Below, piece after piece: positions 6,221-12,597 of a stretch of 13,695 nucleotides of DNA; position 1 is the first letter of the stretch; every line of letters starts with the position of its first letter. The stretch is taken from positions 1 to 13,695 of the forward strand of contig DASPTB010000207.1 in NCBI GenBank assembly GCA_035623615.1, written 5' to 3'. The notes beneath the pieces were generated by a model that made no database searches, was not told the DNA's origin, and worked only from the letters and a program-made list of their open reading frames with translations. The translations under genes and the position numbers were made by a program. Origin of the DNA: DASPTB01 sp035623615 (lineage in GTDB: Bacteria; Actinomycetota; UBA4738).

Positions 6221-6250
6221 AGGATACGTGACCAGATGGTCACATGTCAA
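6221..6250 (-). promoter_or_regulatory. ArsR-SRPBCC operon promoter with a palindromic operator in the spacer
   Basis: On the minus strand a perfect -35 box TTGACA (6250-6245) and a -10 box TATCCT (6226-6221) are 18 bases apart. The spacer contains GTGACCAGATGGTCAC (6228-6243, written on + strand), two perfect 7-base half-sites around a 2-base centre. A repressor dimer bound there would block RNA polymerase directly. ArsR-family proteins commonly bind such 12-2-12-like or shorter dyads in their own promoters; assignment to this ArsR is inference from position. Confidence 0.75.
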
Positions 6251-6304
6251 TTCGCGAACCGCCCCCGAGGTCCGGCGGGTCGAGGGCTCCCGCTGAGCCG
6301 GGAC

Positions 6305-6310
6305 TACGAT
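6305..6310 (+). promoter_or_regulatory. -10 element giving a leaderless transcript for the small membrane protein
   Basis: TACGAT (6305-6310) ends six bases before GTG 6317, the same geometry as at the FmdB-type gene (TACACT, six bases, GTG). No Shine-Dalgarno sequence lies between. No good -35 box is seen. The site is divergent from the ArsR promoter, about 55 bases away. Confidence 0.4.
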
Positions 6311-6316
6311 GGACGC

Positions 6317-6748
6317 GTGCAGGACCGGCCGCGGCGCATTCCCTTCCGCTACACGAGCATGTGCCTCGTGTACACGGTCTGCGCGTCGGTGCTCTTCCTC
6401 TTCGCTCCCCTGGGGATGGAAGAGAGCGTCTCGAGCTCGGGCGCGCAGTCGCAGCAACGCGTGTCGCTGCTGCAGATGAACGGATGGAAGATCGTGCTCG
6501 TGCTGGGGCTGCCGGTCGTGTTCGCGGCCGTCCCCGTCGTCTTCCGCCGGTCGGCGCACCTTCGCACGCTCTGCGTTGCGGCGGCGGTCCTGCTTTGCAC
6601 GTACTGCGTGCTCGGCGCACTGTCGATCGGTGTGTACTTCGCGCCCAGCGCCGGCCTCATGATCGCGGCGGCCGCCACCACGCGGAACGCGCGCGCGACG
6701 CGGACCGTGGCTATGGGCTATCGCCCGGCGGATCCTTCCCAGAACTGA
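6317..6748 (+). CDS. Small four-helix membrane protein, unknown
   Basis: A 143-residue protein I do not recognise. It has a basic start (DRPRRIPFRY), then four hydrophobic stretches: about 14-33, 57-76, 83-105 and 107-119. A polar Gln/Ser-rich loop (34-55) separates the first two, and the short tail is rich in Arg and Thr. The positive residues before TM1 and after TM2 (RRSAHLR) favour both termini inside the cell. Four cysteines lie in or near the helices. I chose GTG 6317 because it sits six bases after a -10-like TACGAT and just before the first helix; ATG 6359 is an alternative that would cut off the basic tail and the start of TM1. It is transcribed divergently from the ArsR-SRPBCC operon and ends nine bases from a convergent gene. 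Coding bias looks real, but function is unknown. Confidence 0.6.
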   Translation: MQDRPRRIPFRYTSMCLVYTVCASVLFLFAPLGMEESVSSSGAQSQQRVSLLQMNGWKIVLVLGLPVVFAAVPVVFRRSAHLRTLCVAAAVLLCTYCVLGALSIGVYFAPSAGLMIAAAATTRNARATRTVAMGYRPADPSQN

Positions 6749-6757
6749 CCGCGGCCG

Positions 6758-7153
6758 TTACGCGGAGAGCCGGTCCTCGAGCTTGTGCGCGCTGACGCGC
6801 GCCTTCCCGTCGGACCACGACAGCTTGACCTTCAGGCTCGACAGGGACTTCGACGACTCGGCTGCCACGTGGTGCAGCGCTCCCTCGACGGCGGACAGCA
6901 CCTCGCCGAACAGCTCCGCGTCGTCCTCCGACGGCCCCTCGCGGTGCAGCATGCTGGCCTTGGTGACGTGGAACTCGCCGCCGTCGTCGCCGCGGACCTT
7001 GATGCTTCCGTTCACCGAGGTGAGGACCACCGCGCCCCCCACTCCCCGGTACCAGACGCGGTCGCCCTGCTCGAGCGGGTCGGGCCGGTCCTGCGCCTCG
7101 CGCCGCCTGCGCGCCAGGTCGTCGCGCTTCTTCTGCTCGATGGTCTTCTTCAC
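6758..7153 (-). CDS. Hypothetical protein with charged N-terminus and small beta-barrel-like core
   Basis: A 131-residue cytosolic protein with no family I can name. Residues 1-25 are strongly charged (KKTIEQKKRDDLARRRREAQ) and probably helical. Residues 27-71 (LEQGDRVWYRGVGGAVVL, then GSIKVRGDDGGEFHVTKASML) look like a small SH3- or Tudor-like barrel. Residues 74-105 form a probable amphipathic helix, followed by a strand and the tail HKLEDRLSA. The barrel is loosely reminiscent of Tudor-like 'hypervirulence-associated' domains, a weak guess. GTG 7153 was chosen because AAGGAGG lies at ideal spacing; upstream in-frame ATGs (7180, 7237) lack such a site and would add a low-complexity Pro/Gly segment. 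It lies 93 bases downstream of the truncated haemoglobin gene on the same strand and could be read through from it. Confidence 0.65.
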   Translation of the reverse strand: MKKTIEQKKRDDLARRRREAQDRPDPLEQGDRVWYRGVGGAVVLTSVNGSIKVRGDDGGEFHVTKASMLHREGPSEDDAELFGEVLSAVEGALHHVAAESSKSLSSLKVKLSWSDGKARVSAHKLEDRLSA

Positions 7154-7209
7154 GGCACCCTCCTTCGTCCCCGAGGGCATCGGCGCAGACCCGAGACGGG
7201 TTGAGGGCG

Positions 7210-7229
7210 GCCGCCCGGCGGGGGGCGGC
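7210..7229 (-). terminator. Possible terminator hairpin after the truncated haemoglobin gene
   Basis: GCCGCCC (7210-7216) and GGGCGGC (7223-7229) form a 7-bp GC-only stem with a six-base loop, 17 bases downstream of the globin stop codon on the minus strand. There is no T-tract. It may mark the end of the FAH-gltX-glbO transcript or only weaken read-through to the 131-aa gene. Confidence 0.35.
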
Positions 7230-7246
7230 AGGTGCATTTCCGCAGG

Positions 7247-7639
7247 TCAGTCCCGGTTTCGGAGCGCCTCGGCACCCATCTGGAAATAGGTGACCAGGGC
7301 CTCACGGACCTCGGGAGCGGGATTCAGCTCGTCGACGGCGCCCGTCATCGCGGCCAGCCAGTGATCCCGTTCGGTGGGGCCGATCGGGAAGTCGAAATGC
7401 CGCATCCGAAGCCTGGGCGCGCCGCGCTCGCTGTCATAGTCGTCGGGGCCACCCCAGTACTGCGCAAGGAACAGCGTCAGCCGGTGTCGCGCAGGGCCCA
7501 GATCCTCACCCGGGTACACGGCGCGAAGCACCTGGTCGGCCTCCACGCGGTCGTAGAAAGCGCCGACGAGCGCCTCGAAGAACGGCATTCCCCCGACGGC
7601 CGCGTAGAGCGTGACGTCGTCGCCCGGCTGCGAGCTCAC
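7247..7639 (-). CDS. glbO: Group II truncated haemoglobin (GlbO type)
   Basis: A 130-residue haem protein of the trHbO class, which binds oxygen and is linked in mycobacteria to respiration and redox protection. The fold's key residues are all present and correctly spaced: Tyr B10 is Y29 (AFYDRV), Tyr CD1 is Y42 (RAVYPGED), the proximal His F8 is H81 (RLRMRHFDF), and Trp G8 is W94 (RDHWLAAM). The motif QYWGGPDDY, around 60-68, is the signature of group II in actinobacteria. Spacing between these residues equals that of Mycobacterium tuberculosis GlbO, as I remember it. The GTG start at 7639 overlaps the gltX stop (GTGA), so translation is probably coupled to that of glutamyl-tRNA synthetase, an unusual neighbour. 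Confidence 0.93.
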   Translation of the reverse strand: MSSQPGDDVTLYAAVGGMPFFEALVGAFYDRVEADQVLRAVYPGEDLGPARHRLTLFLAQYWGGPDDYDSERGAPRLRMRHFDFPIGPTERDHWLAAMTGAVDELNPAPEVREALVTYFQMGAEALRNRD

Positions 7640-9132
7640 GTCGCGGCCACGGCCGCGTCGAGCGCGCGGCGCAGGCGCTCGAGCGAGCGCTCCCGGCCGA
7701 GCAGCTCCATGGACTCGAACAGCGGCGGCGACACCAGGGTTCCGGTGACCGCGGCGCGAATCGGCTGGAACGCCTGCTTGGACGACAGGCCCTGCCGCTC
7801 CTTGACGGTGTTCAGCGCCTCGTGGATGGCCTCGGCGTTCCAGTCCCCGAGCGCCTCGAGTGACGCGAGGGCGTCGGCGAGCAGGCCTTCGCGGTCCGGT
7901 CCGAGCATGCCGCGCGCCTTCTCGTCGGGTTCCGCGTCCCCGAACAGGAACCCGAGCATCGGCGGCGCCTCTCCGAGCGTGTGGATCCGTTCCTTGATCA
8001 GGGGTACGGCGCGTGCGACGACGGCGGGATCGGCATCGAGCCCGCTCGCGGCGAGGAACTCGCCCACCATCGGCGCGAGCCGCTCGTCGGGGGTCTCGCG
8101 GATGTAGTGGCCGTTCATCCACGCGAGCTTCTGCAGATCGAACACGGCGGGGTTGCGCGACACGTGCGAGACGTCGAACGCCTCGATCAGCTCTTCGCGT
8201 GAGAGGAACGTGGTCTTCGCGTCCTTGGACCAACCGAGCAGCGCCAGGTAGTTGACGAGCGCGTCCGGGAGGATGCCGTCTTCCCGGAAGCGCTCGACCG
8301 CGACCGCGTGGAACCGCTTGGAGAGCTTCTGCCCGTCGGGGCCGATGATGAGCGGCAGGTGCGCATACGCGGGCGGCTCCGCGCCGAGCGCCGCGATCAG
8401 CTCCAACTGCCGCGGCGTCGACGGCATCAGATCCTCGCCGCGGATGACGTGCGTCATCTGCATCCGGACGTCGTCGTACGCGGCGGCCAGCGGATACGTC
8501 GGCACACCGTTGGACCGCAGGATGATGAAATCCTCCATCGCCGCGCCGGGGAACGTCGTCGGGCCTCGGATCAGGTCGTGGACGGTCACGTCGCGTCCGG
8601 ACATCTGGAAACGAATGGCGAACGGCCGGCCTTCGGCCTCGAACTCGGCGCGCTCCTGCGGCGACAGCGTCCGGCAGCGGCCGTCGTAGCCCGGCGTCTC
8701 GCCTCGCTTCAGCGCCGCGCGACGGCGGTCCTCCAGCTCGCCCGGCGTGCAGTAGCACCGGTAGGCCCGCCCCTCTTCCAGCAGGCGGTTGGCGACGGCG
8801 GCGAAGCGCTCGACGCCCTCCATCTGCCGGTACGGCGGGTGCGGTCCCCCGACCTCCAGACCCTCGTCCCAGTCGAGCCCGAGCCAGCGGAGCGACGTCA
8901 CCAGGATGTCGATGGCTTCCTTGGTCGACCGGGCCAGGTCGGTGTCCTCCGCGCGCAGGACGAACACGCCTCCGTTGTGCCGCGCGAACAGCCAGTTGAA
9001 CAGCGCCGTGCGAGCGTTCCCGACGTGCAGCTCGCCGGTCGGCGACGGCGCGATCCGGCATCGAACGTCCGAGCCCGTCGCGGCGGGCTTCGAGCCGTCG
9101 GCGATGACCTGTGGGAACGGCGTCTCGCTCAC
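7636..9132 (-). CDS. gltX: Glutamyl-tRNA synthetase
   Basis: Class I aminoacyl-tRNA synthetase, 498 aa, charging tRNA-Glu with glutamate in the cytosol. The Rossmann fold opens with RIAPSPTGELHVGNARTAL (26-44), where HVGN (36-39) is the HIGH signature. LRAEDTD (59-65) follows. The KMSKS loop is KLSKR (269-273), within GPDGQKLSKR. THVIRGEDLMPSTPRQ (227-242) is in the form usual for actinobacteria. The anticodon-binding helical domain occupies roughly 320-498. A CxC pair (C126, C128) lies where zinc-binding GluRS enzymes have their first ligands. Whether it also charges tRNA-Gln (non-discriminating) cannot be decided here. Its GTG start at 9132 overlaps the stop of the FAH-family gene (GTGA), and its own stop overlaps the globin start. 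About 20 extra residues precede the catalytic core. The FAH-gltX adjacency is conserved in actinobacteria such as Mycobacterium. Confidence 0.97.
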   Translation of the reverse strand: MSETPFPQVIADGSKPAATGSDVRCRIAPSPTGELHVGNARTALFNWLFARHNGGVFVLRAEDTDLARSTKEAIDILVTSLRWLGLDWDEGLEVGGPHPPYRQMEGVERFAAVANRLLEEGRAYRCYCTPGELEDRRRAALKRGETPGYDGRCRTLSPQERAEFEAEGRPFAIRFQMSGRDVTVHDLIRGPTTFPGAAMEDFIILRSNGVPTYPLAAAYDDVRMQMTHVIRGEDLMPSTPRQLELIAALGAEPPAYAHLPLIIGPDGQKLSKRFHAVAVERFREDGILPDALVNYLALLGWSKDAKTTFLSREELIEAFDVSHVSRNPAVFDLQKLAWMNGHYIRETPDERLAPMVGEFLAASGLDADPAVVARAVPLIKERIHTLGEAPPMLGFLFGDAEPDEKARGMLGPDREGLLADALASLEALGDWNAEAIHEALNTVKERQGLSSKQAFQPIRAAVTGTLVSPPLFESMELLGRERSLERLRRALDAAVAAT

Positions 9133-9887
9133 GACTTCACCACCTCGTTCTCGAGGACTCCGATCCCCTCGACCTCGACCTCGACGCGGTCGCCGATCTC
9201 CAGGGGCCCGACGCCCGCCGGCGTTCCCGTCAGGATCACATCCCCCGGCAGGAGCGTCATCACCGACGACACGAACTCCAGGAGCTCCGCGGGCCCGAAC
9301 GTCAGGCTCGAGGTCCGCGCGGCCTGGCGCGTCTCCCCGTCGACGCGGCACTCGACGGCGACGTCGAGCGGGTCGAGGACGGTCTCGACCCACGGCCCCA
9401 GCGGACAGAACCCGTCGAATCCCTTCGCCCGCGTCCACTGACCGTCCTTGGCCTGCAGGTCGCGGGCGGTCACGTCGTTCGCGCACGTGAAGCCCAGGAT
9501 GAACTTCCCCGCCTCCTCCGCCGGCACCCGGCGGGCGAAGCGGCCGACGACGACGGCGAGCTCGGCCTCGTGGTCGACGCGCTCGCTCTGCGGCGGGTAA
9601 GGAATCGGCTCGCCCGGCCCGATCACCGACGTCGAGGGCTTCAGGAAGATGATCGGCTCCTCGGGGACGTCACTTCCCATCTCGGCGGCGTGGTCCGCGT
9701 AGTTCTTCCCGACGGCAACGACCTTGGAAGGCAGCACAGGCGCCAGCAACCGAACGCCCTCCAACGGGATCTCCTCCCCCGTCGGCAGCGGATCGTCGAA
9801 GAACGTGCCCCCCAGCGGACGAACGAACTCGCCCTCGAGACTCCCCGTGGCGATCCGCTCGCCGCTGCGAAATCTGACGAGCCTCAC
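9129..9887 (-). CDS. Fumarylacetoacetate hydrolase (FAH) family protein
   Basis: A 252-residue metal-dependent enzyme of the FAH superfamily, close to the FAHD1/YcgM type that hydrolyses acylpyruvates or decarboxylates oxaloacetate. After a short N-terminal domain, the catalytic core begins at KVVAVGKNYADH (55-66). The Mg-binding residues are E107 and E109 (HEAELAVVVG) and D138 (ANDVTARD). LTGTPAGVGPL, close to the C-terminus, is the conserved final motif. Database entries of this type are often labelled 2-hydroxyhepta-2,4-diene-1,7-dioate isomerase, but there is no aromatic-degradation neighbourhood here, so a house-cleaning role on oxaloacetate-like metabolites seems likelier (inference). 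Start is GTG 9887, without a Shine-Dalgarno sequence but seven bases after a TAGCCT box, so possibly leaderless. It is first in a chain of three overlapping genes with gltX and glbO. Confidence 0.92.
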   Translation of the reverse strand: MRLVRFRSGERIATGSLEGEFVRPLGGTFFDDPLPTGEEIPLEGVRLLAPVLPSKVVAVGKNYADHAAEMGSDVPEEPIIFLKPSTSVIGPGEPIPYPPQSERVDHEAELAVVVGRFARRVPAEEAGKFILGFTCANDVTARDLQAKDGQWTRAKGFDGFCPLGPWVETVLDPLDVAVECRVDGETRQAARTSSLTFGPAELLEFVSSVMTLLPGDVILTGTPAGVGPLEIGDRVEVEVEGIGVLENEVVKS

Positions 9888-9894
9888 GGCGGCG

Positions 9895-9900
9895 AGGCTA
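9895..9900 (-). promoter_or_regulatory. Possible -10 element of the FAH-gltX-glbO unit
   Basis: TAGCCT (9900-9895 on the minus strand) fits TAnnnT and ends seven bases before GTG 9887, which has no ribosome-binding site. It lies just downstream of a terminator-like structure. There is no recognisable -35 box, so the call rests on position and on the missing Shine-Dalgarno sequence. Confidence 0.25.
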
Positions 9901-9910
9901 TCAGAGCAAA

Positions 9911-9948
9911 AACGAACGGCCCGATGTGGAGGTCGCGACGGGCGGGCC
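9911..9948 (-). terminator. Probable intrinsic terminator of ilvE
   Basis: Read on the minus strand, GGCCCG (9948-9943) pairs with CGGGCC (9923-9918) across a 19-base loop. It is followed by GTTCGTTTTTG, one of the very few T-rich runs in this GC-rich window. It starts two bases after the ilvE stop codon. The large loop makes it weaker than a textbook terminator, but the T-run supports the call. Confidence 0.5.
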
Positions 9949-9950
9949 GC

Positions 9951-10877
9951 CTACGCGCCGACCGGGTCGAGCCAGGAGCGGTACTTGTCGATCTCCCCGT
10001 GAACCGCCCCGAAGAACATCTCCTGCAGCTCCTTGGTGACCGGGCCCCGACCGCTGGCGCCGACCTCCCGGTCGTCCACCTCCCGGATCGGCGTCACCTC
10101 GGCCGCCGTTCCCGTGAAGAACGCCTCGTCGGCGGTGTACAGGTCCATCCGCGTGAGGTCGCGCTCGTGCACCGTGTACCCGAGGTCCCTCGCGATCGTC
10201 ATGACGGACTCGCGCGTGTACCCCTCGAGGCAGCAGGCCGACAGGGGCGGCGTCGAGATCACGCCGTCGCGGACGACGAACACGTTCTCGCCGGATCCGT
10301 CGGAAACGTGGCCCTCCAGGTTCAGCATGATGGCCTCGTCGTAGCCGCCCTTCATGGCCTCCATCTTCGCGAGACTCGAGTTGATGTACTGGCCCGTCGC
10401 CTTCGCTCCCGGCGGGAGCGTGTTGTTGTCGTTGCGCTTCCACGAGGAGATCTTGACCCGCACCCCGGCCTCGAGGGCCTCTTCGCCGAGGTACGCGCCC
10501 CACGGCCAGACGGCGACCGTCACGTTCACGGGCGCGGCGAGCGGATTGAGCCCCATCTCGCCGTAGCCGCGGAACACCAGTGGCCGGATGTAGCACGAGC
10601 TCAGTCCGTTCGCGCGAACGGTGTCCTTGACGGCCTGACGGAGCTCCTCGTCGGAGTATGGGATCTCCATGTGGTACAGGTGCGCCGACCGGAACAACCG
10701 GCGGATGTGGTCGGGCAGCCGAAACACCGCCGCGCCCTGCTTCGTCTCGTAGGCGCGGATGCCCTCGAAGACGCCGCTCCCGTAGTGCAGCGCGTGGGAG
10801 AGTACGTGGACCTTGGCGTCCTGCCAGTCGACCAGCCGGCCGTCCATCCAGATCTTGTCCACGGACTGAATCGGCAT
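9951..10877 (-). CDS. ilvE: Branched-chain amino-acid aminotransferase
   Basis: PLP-dependent fold-type IV (class IV) aminotransferase, 308 aa, which interconverts leucine, isoleucine and valine with their 2-oxo acids using glutamate/2-oxoglutarate. The N-terminal motif HALHYGSGVFEGIRAY (28-43) and YIRPLVFRGYGEMGLNP (96-112) belong to this family. The PLP lysine is K159 (GAKATGQYINS), the same number as in Escherichia coli IlvE as I recall it. EGHVSDGSGENVFVV and the later GYTRESVM are the conserved PLP-phosphate and substrate motifs. Its length is that of the E. coli type; many actinomycetes instead carry a longer (about 360 aa) enzyme. ATG 10877 has GGAGG eight bases upstream. A 105-base gap separates it from serA, and a T-rich terminator follows. 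Confidence 0.95.
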   Translation of the reverse strand: MPIQSVDKIWMDGRLVDWQDAKVHVLSHALHYGSGVFEGIRAYETKQGAAVFRLPDHIRRLFRSAHLYHMEIPYSDEELRQAVKDTVRANGLSSCYIRPLVFRGYGEMGLNPLAAPVNVTVAVWPWGAYLGEEALEAGVRVKISSWKRNDNNTLPPGAKATGQYINSSLAKMEAMKGGYDEAIMLNLEGHVSDGSGENVFVVRDGVISTPPLSACCLEGYTRESVMTIARDLGYTVHERDLTRMDLYTADEAFFTGTAAEVTPIREVDDREVGASGRGPVTKELQEMFFGAVHGEIDKYRSWLDPVGA

Positions 10878-10914
10878 CTCCTCGACCTCCTTCGTCCACC
10901 GGCGGACTCTTCCT

Positions 10915-10920
10915 AGGATA
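10915..10920 (-). promoter_or_regulatory. Possible -10 element of ilvE in the serA-ilvE gap
   Basis: TATCCT (10920-10915 on the minus strand) is identical to the -10 box of the ArsR operon. It would start transcription near 10908, about 30 bases before the ilvE ATG. No -35 box of note is present. The rest of the 105-base gap shows no gene and no convincing terminator, so read-through from serA is also possible. Confidence 0.3.
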
Positions 10921-10982
10921 CCGGCTCCGGTCGAAGCATCAGCCGTCGCGGCGGGCCTTCAGCGGCGGGACCCGGCGCGCCG

Positions 10983-12575
10983 TCAGTCGGGAAGCTCGAG
11001 GAAGTGCGCCCGCTCGGTCCCGACGGCGCGTTCTATCTCGGCAAGGATGGTCTCGGGGATTGGGCTGTCGACCGTGAGGCCCATCAGCGCCACCCCGCCC
11101 GCGGTCGTGCGACCGACCTCCATGCTGGCGATGTTGATGCCCGCGCCCCCGAGCAGCGTGCCCACGGTGCCGATCACGCCCGGGCGGTCCTCGTACGTGA
11201 AGAACGCCATGTAGCGCGCCGGCGCCATGTCGACGTCGAAGTCGAACACGCGGACGAGCCGTTCGCCGCTCCTCGGCCCCACGAGCGTCCCCGCCACCTG
11301 GACAAGACCTGCCTCGGTCTCGCCGCGGACGACGATGAGGTTGACGTAGTCGGCGGTCTCGCGCGACCGCGTCTCGGAAACGCCGAGACCGCGGTCGCGC
11401 GCGATGATCGGCGCGTTCACGAACGAGACCGGCTCGTGGACGACGGACGAGAGCAGCCCCTTGAGCGCACCGAGCGTCAGCACCCGCGTATCGCGGTCTG
11501 CCAGGCCGCCGTAGTAGCCGGCGTCGAACGCCCGCAGCGGCGCCGGCGCGAGTCCCACCACCAGCGCCCCGAGCTTCTCGGCGAGCGGCAGGAATGGGCG
11601 GACCTGCTCGGAGACCTCGGCGCCCGCCGACACGTTCACCGCATAGGGTACGAACTCGCCGCGCAGCGCCAGCCGAACCATCTCCGCAATGGCGGCCCCC
11701 GCCTTGTCCTTCGCTTCCTTGGTCGACGCGCCCAGGTGGGGCGTGACGACGACCCGGTCGAGCGCGAACAGCGGGCTCGACGTCGTGGGCTCCTCGGCGA
11801 ACACGTCCAGCCCGGCGCCGGCGACGTGGCCGCTCTCGATCGCGCGAGCGAGCTCGGCCTCGTCGATGATCCCGCCGCGAGCGGTGTTCACGACGCGTGC
11901 GCCCTCCGGGAGCATCGCCAGCTGCTTCCCGCCGATCAGCCCTTCGGTCTCGGGCGAACGCGGAAGGTGCACCGTCAGGAACTCGGCCTGTACCAGCAAC
12001 GCCTCGAGTGACGGCGTGAGCTCGACGCCGAGCTGGCGGCCCCGGTCCTTCGAAACGTATGGGTCGAAGGCGACCACCCGCATCCCGAACGCGGCCGCGA
12101 GCTGCGCGACCATCGCGCCGACTCGGCCGAGTCCCAGCACGCCGAGCGTCTTGCCGTGCAGCTCGACGCCCTCGAAACGCTCGCGCTCCCAGCGCCCGGC
12201 CTTCAGGGCCTCGTCGGCCTGCGGGACGTTGCGCGCCTGCGCGAGGAGCAGCGCGATCGTGTGCTCCGCCGCCGACACGATGTTGGACTGCGGGGCGTTG
12301 ACGACCATGACGCCGCGGCGGGTAGCCGCGTCGACGTCCACGTTGTCGAGGCCGATGCCGGCCCGGGCGACCACGCGGAGGCGGTCGGCGCGTTCCAGCA
12401 CCTCGGCCGTCACCTTCGTCTGCGAGCGAACGATCAAGGCCTCGTAGCCGGCGACGGCGTCCGCGAGGCCCGACGTGACGAGATCCGTGCGGACGTCGAC
12501 GTCGAACTCCGATCGGAGGAGGTCGAGGCCTCCTTCGGACAGGGACTCGGTGACGAGGACGCGGAGGCGGGTCAC
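10983..12575 (-). CDS. serA: D-3-phosphoglycerate dehydrogenase
   Basis: First committed enzyme of serine synthesis (530 aa): NAD-dependent oxidation of 3-phosphoglycerate to 3-phosphohydroxypyruvate. The N-terminal substrate-binding part contains RAGIGLDNVD (71-80). The Rossmann motif is GLGRVG (148-153), with D171 ending the second strand, consistent with NAD. Catalytic residues are R233 (NTARGG), E262 (AEEP) and H280 (TPHLGAST). Residues from about 320 to 450 form the extra intervening (ASB) domain of the long, mycobacterial-type enzyme. An ACT domain (YMAFFTYEDRPGVIG onward) at the end probably senses serine. Total length matches the actinobacterial form. Start is GTG 12575, with only a weak G-rich site upstream. 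It lies 22 bases after the class V aminotransferase gene on the same strand, so the two are likely co-transcribed. Confidence 0.97.
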   Translation of the reverse strand: MTRLRVLVTESLSEGGLDLLRSEFDVDVRTDLVTSGLADAVAGYEALIVRSQTKVTAEVLERADRLRVVARAGIGLDNVDVDAATRRGVMVVNAPQSNIVSAAEHTIALLLAQARNVPQADEALKAGRWERERFEGVELHGKTLGVLGLGRVGAMVAQLAAAFGMRVVAFDPYVSKDRGRQLGVELTPSLEALLVQAEFLTVHLPRSPETEGLIGGKQLAMLPEGARVVNTARGGIIDEAELARAIESGHVAGAGLDVFAEEPTTSSPLFALDRVVVTPHLGASTKEAKDKAGAAIAEMVRLALRGEFVPYAVNVSAGAEVSEQVRPFLPLAEKLGALVVGLAPAPLRAFDAGYYGGLADRDTRVLTLGALKGLLSSVVHEPVSFVNAPIIARDRGLGVSETRSRETADYVNLIVVRGETEAGLVQVAGTLVGPRSGERLVRVFDFDVDMAPARYMAFFTYEDRPGVIGTVGTLLGGAGINIASMEVGRTTAGGVALMGLTVDSPIPETILAEIERAVGTERAHFLELPD

Positions 12576-12597
12576 GGTCGCACCGCCCGGCTGAGGT

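Noticed and set aside
6212..6559. N-terminal extension of the ArsR protein to ATG 6559
   Set aside because: The extension is low-complexity, runs across the divergent promoter and overlaps the opposite membrane-protein gene; family members start just before the FKALADP motif.
6749..6765. Shared terminator between the convergent membrane-protein and 131-aa genes
   Set aside because: Only a 5-bp stem (CCGCG/CGCGG) overlapping the end of one gene; too weak to call.
9111..10916. 601-codon plus-strand frame opposite the FAH-family gene and ilvE
   Set aside because: Antisense to two clear enzymes and composed of Arg/Asp/His/Leu-rich low-complexity sequence.
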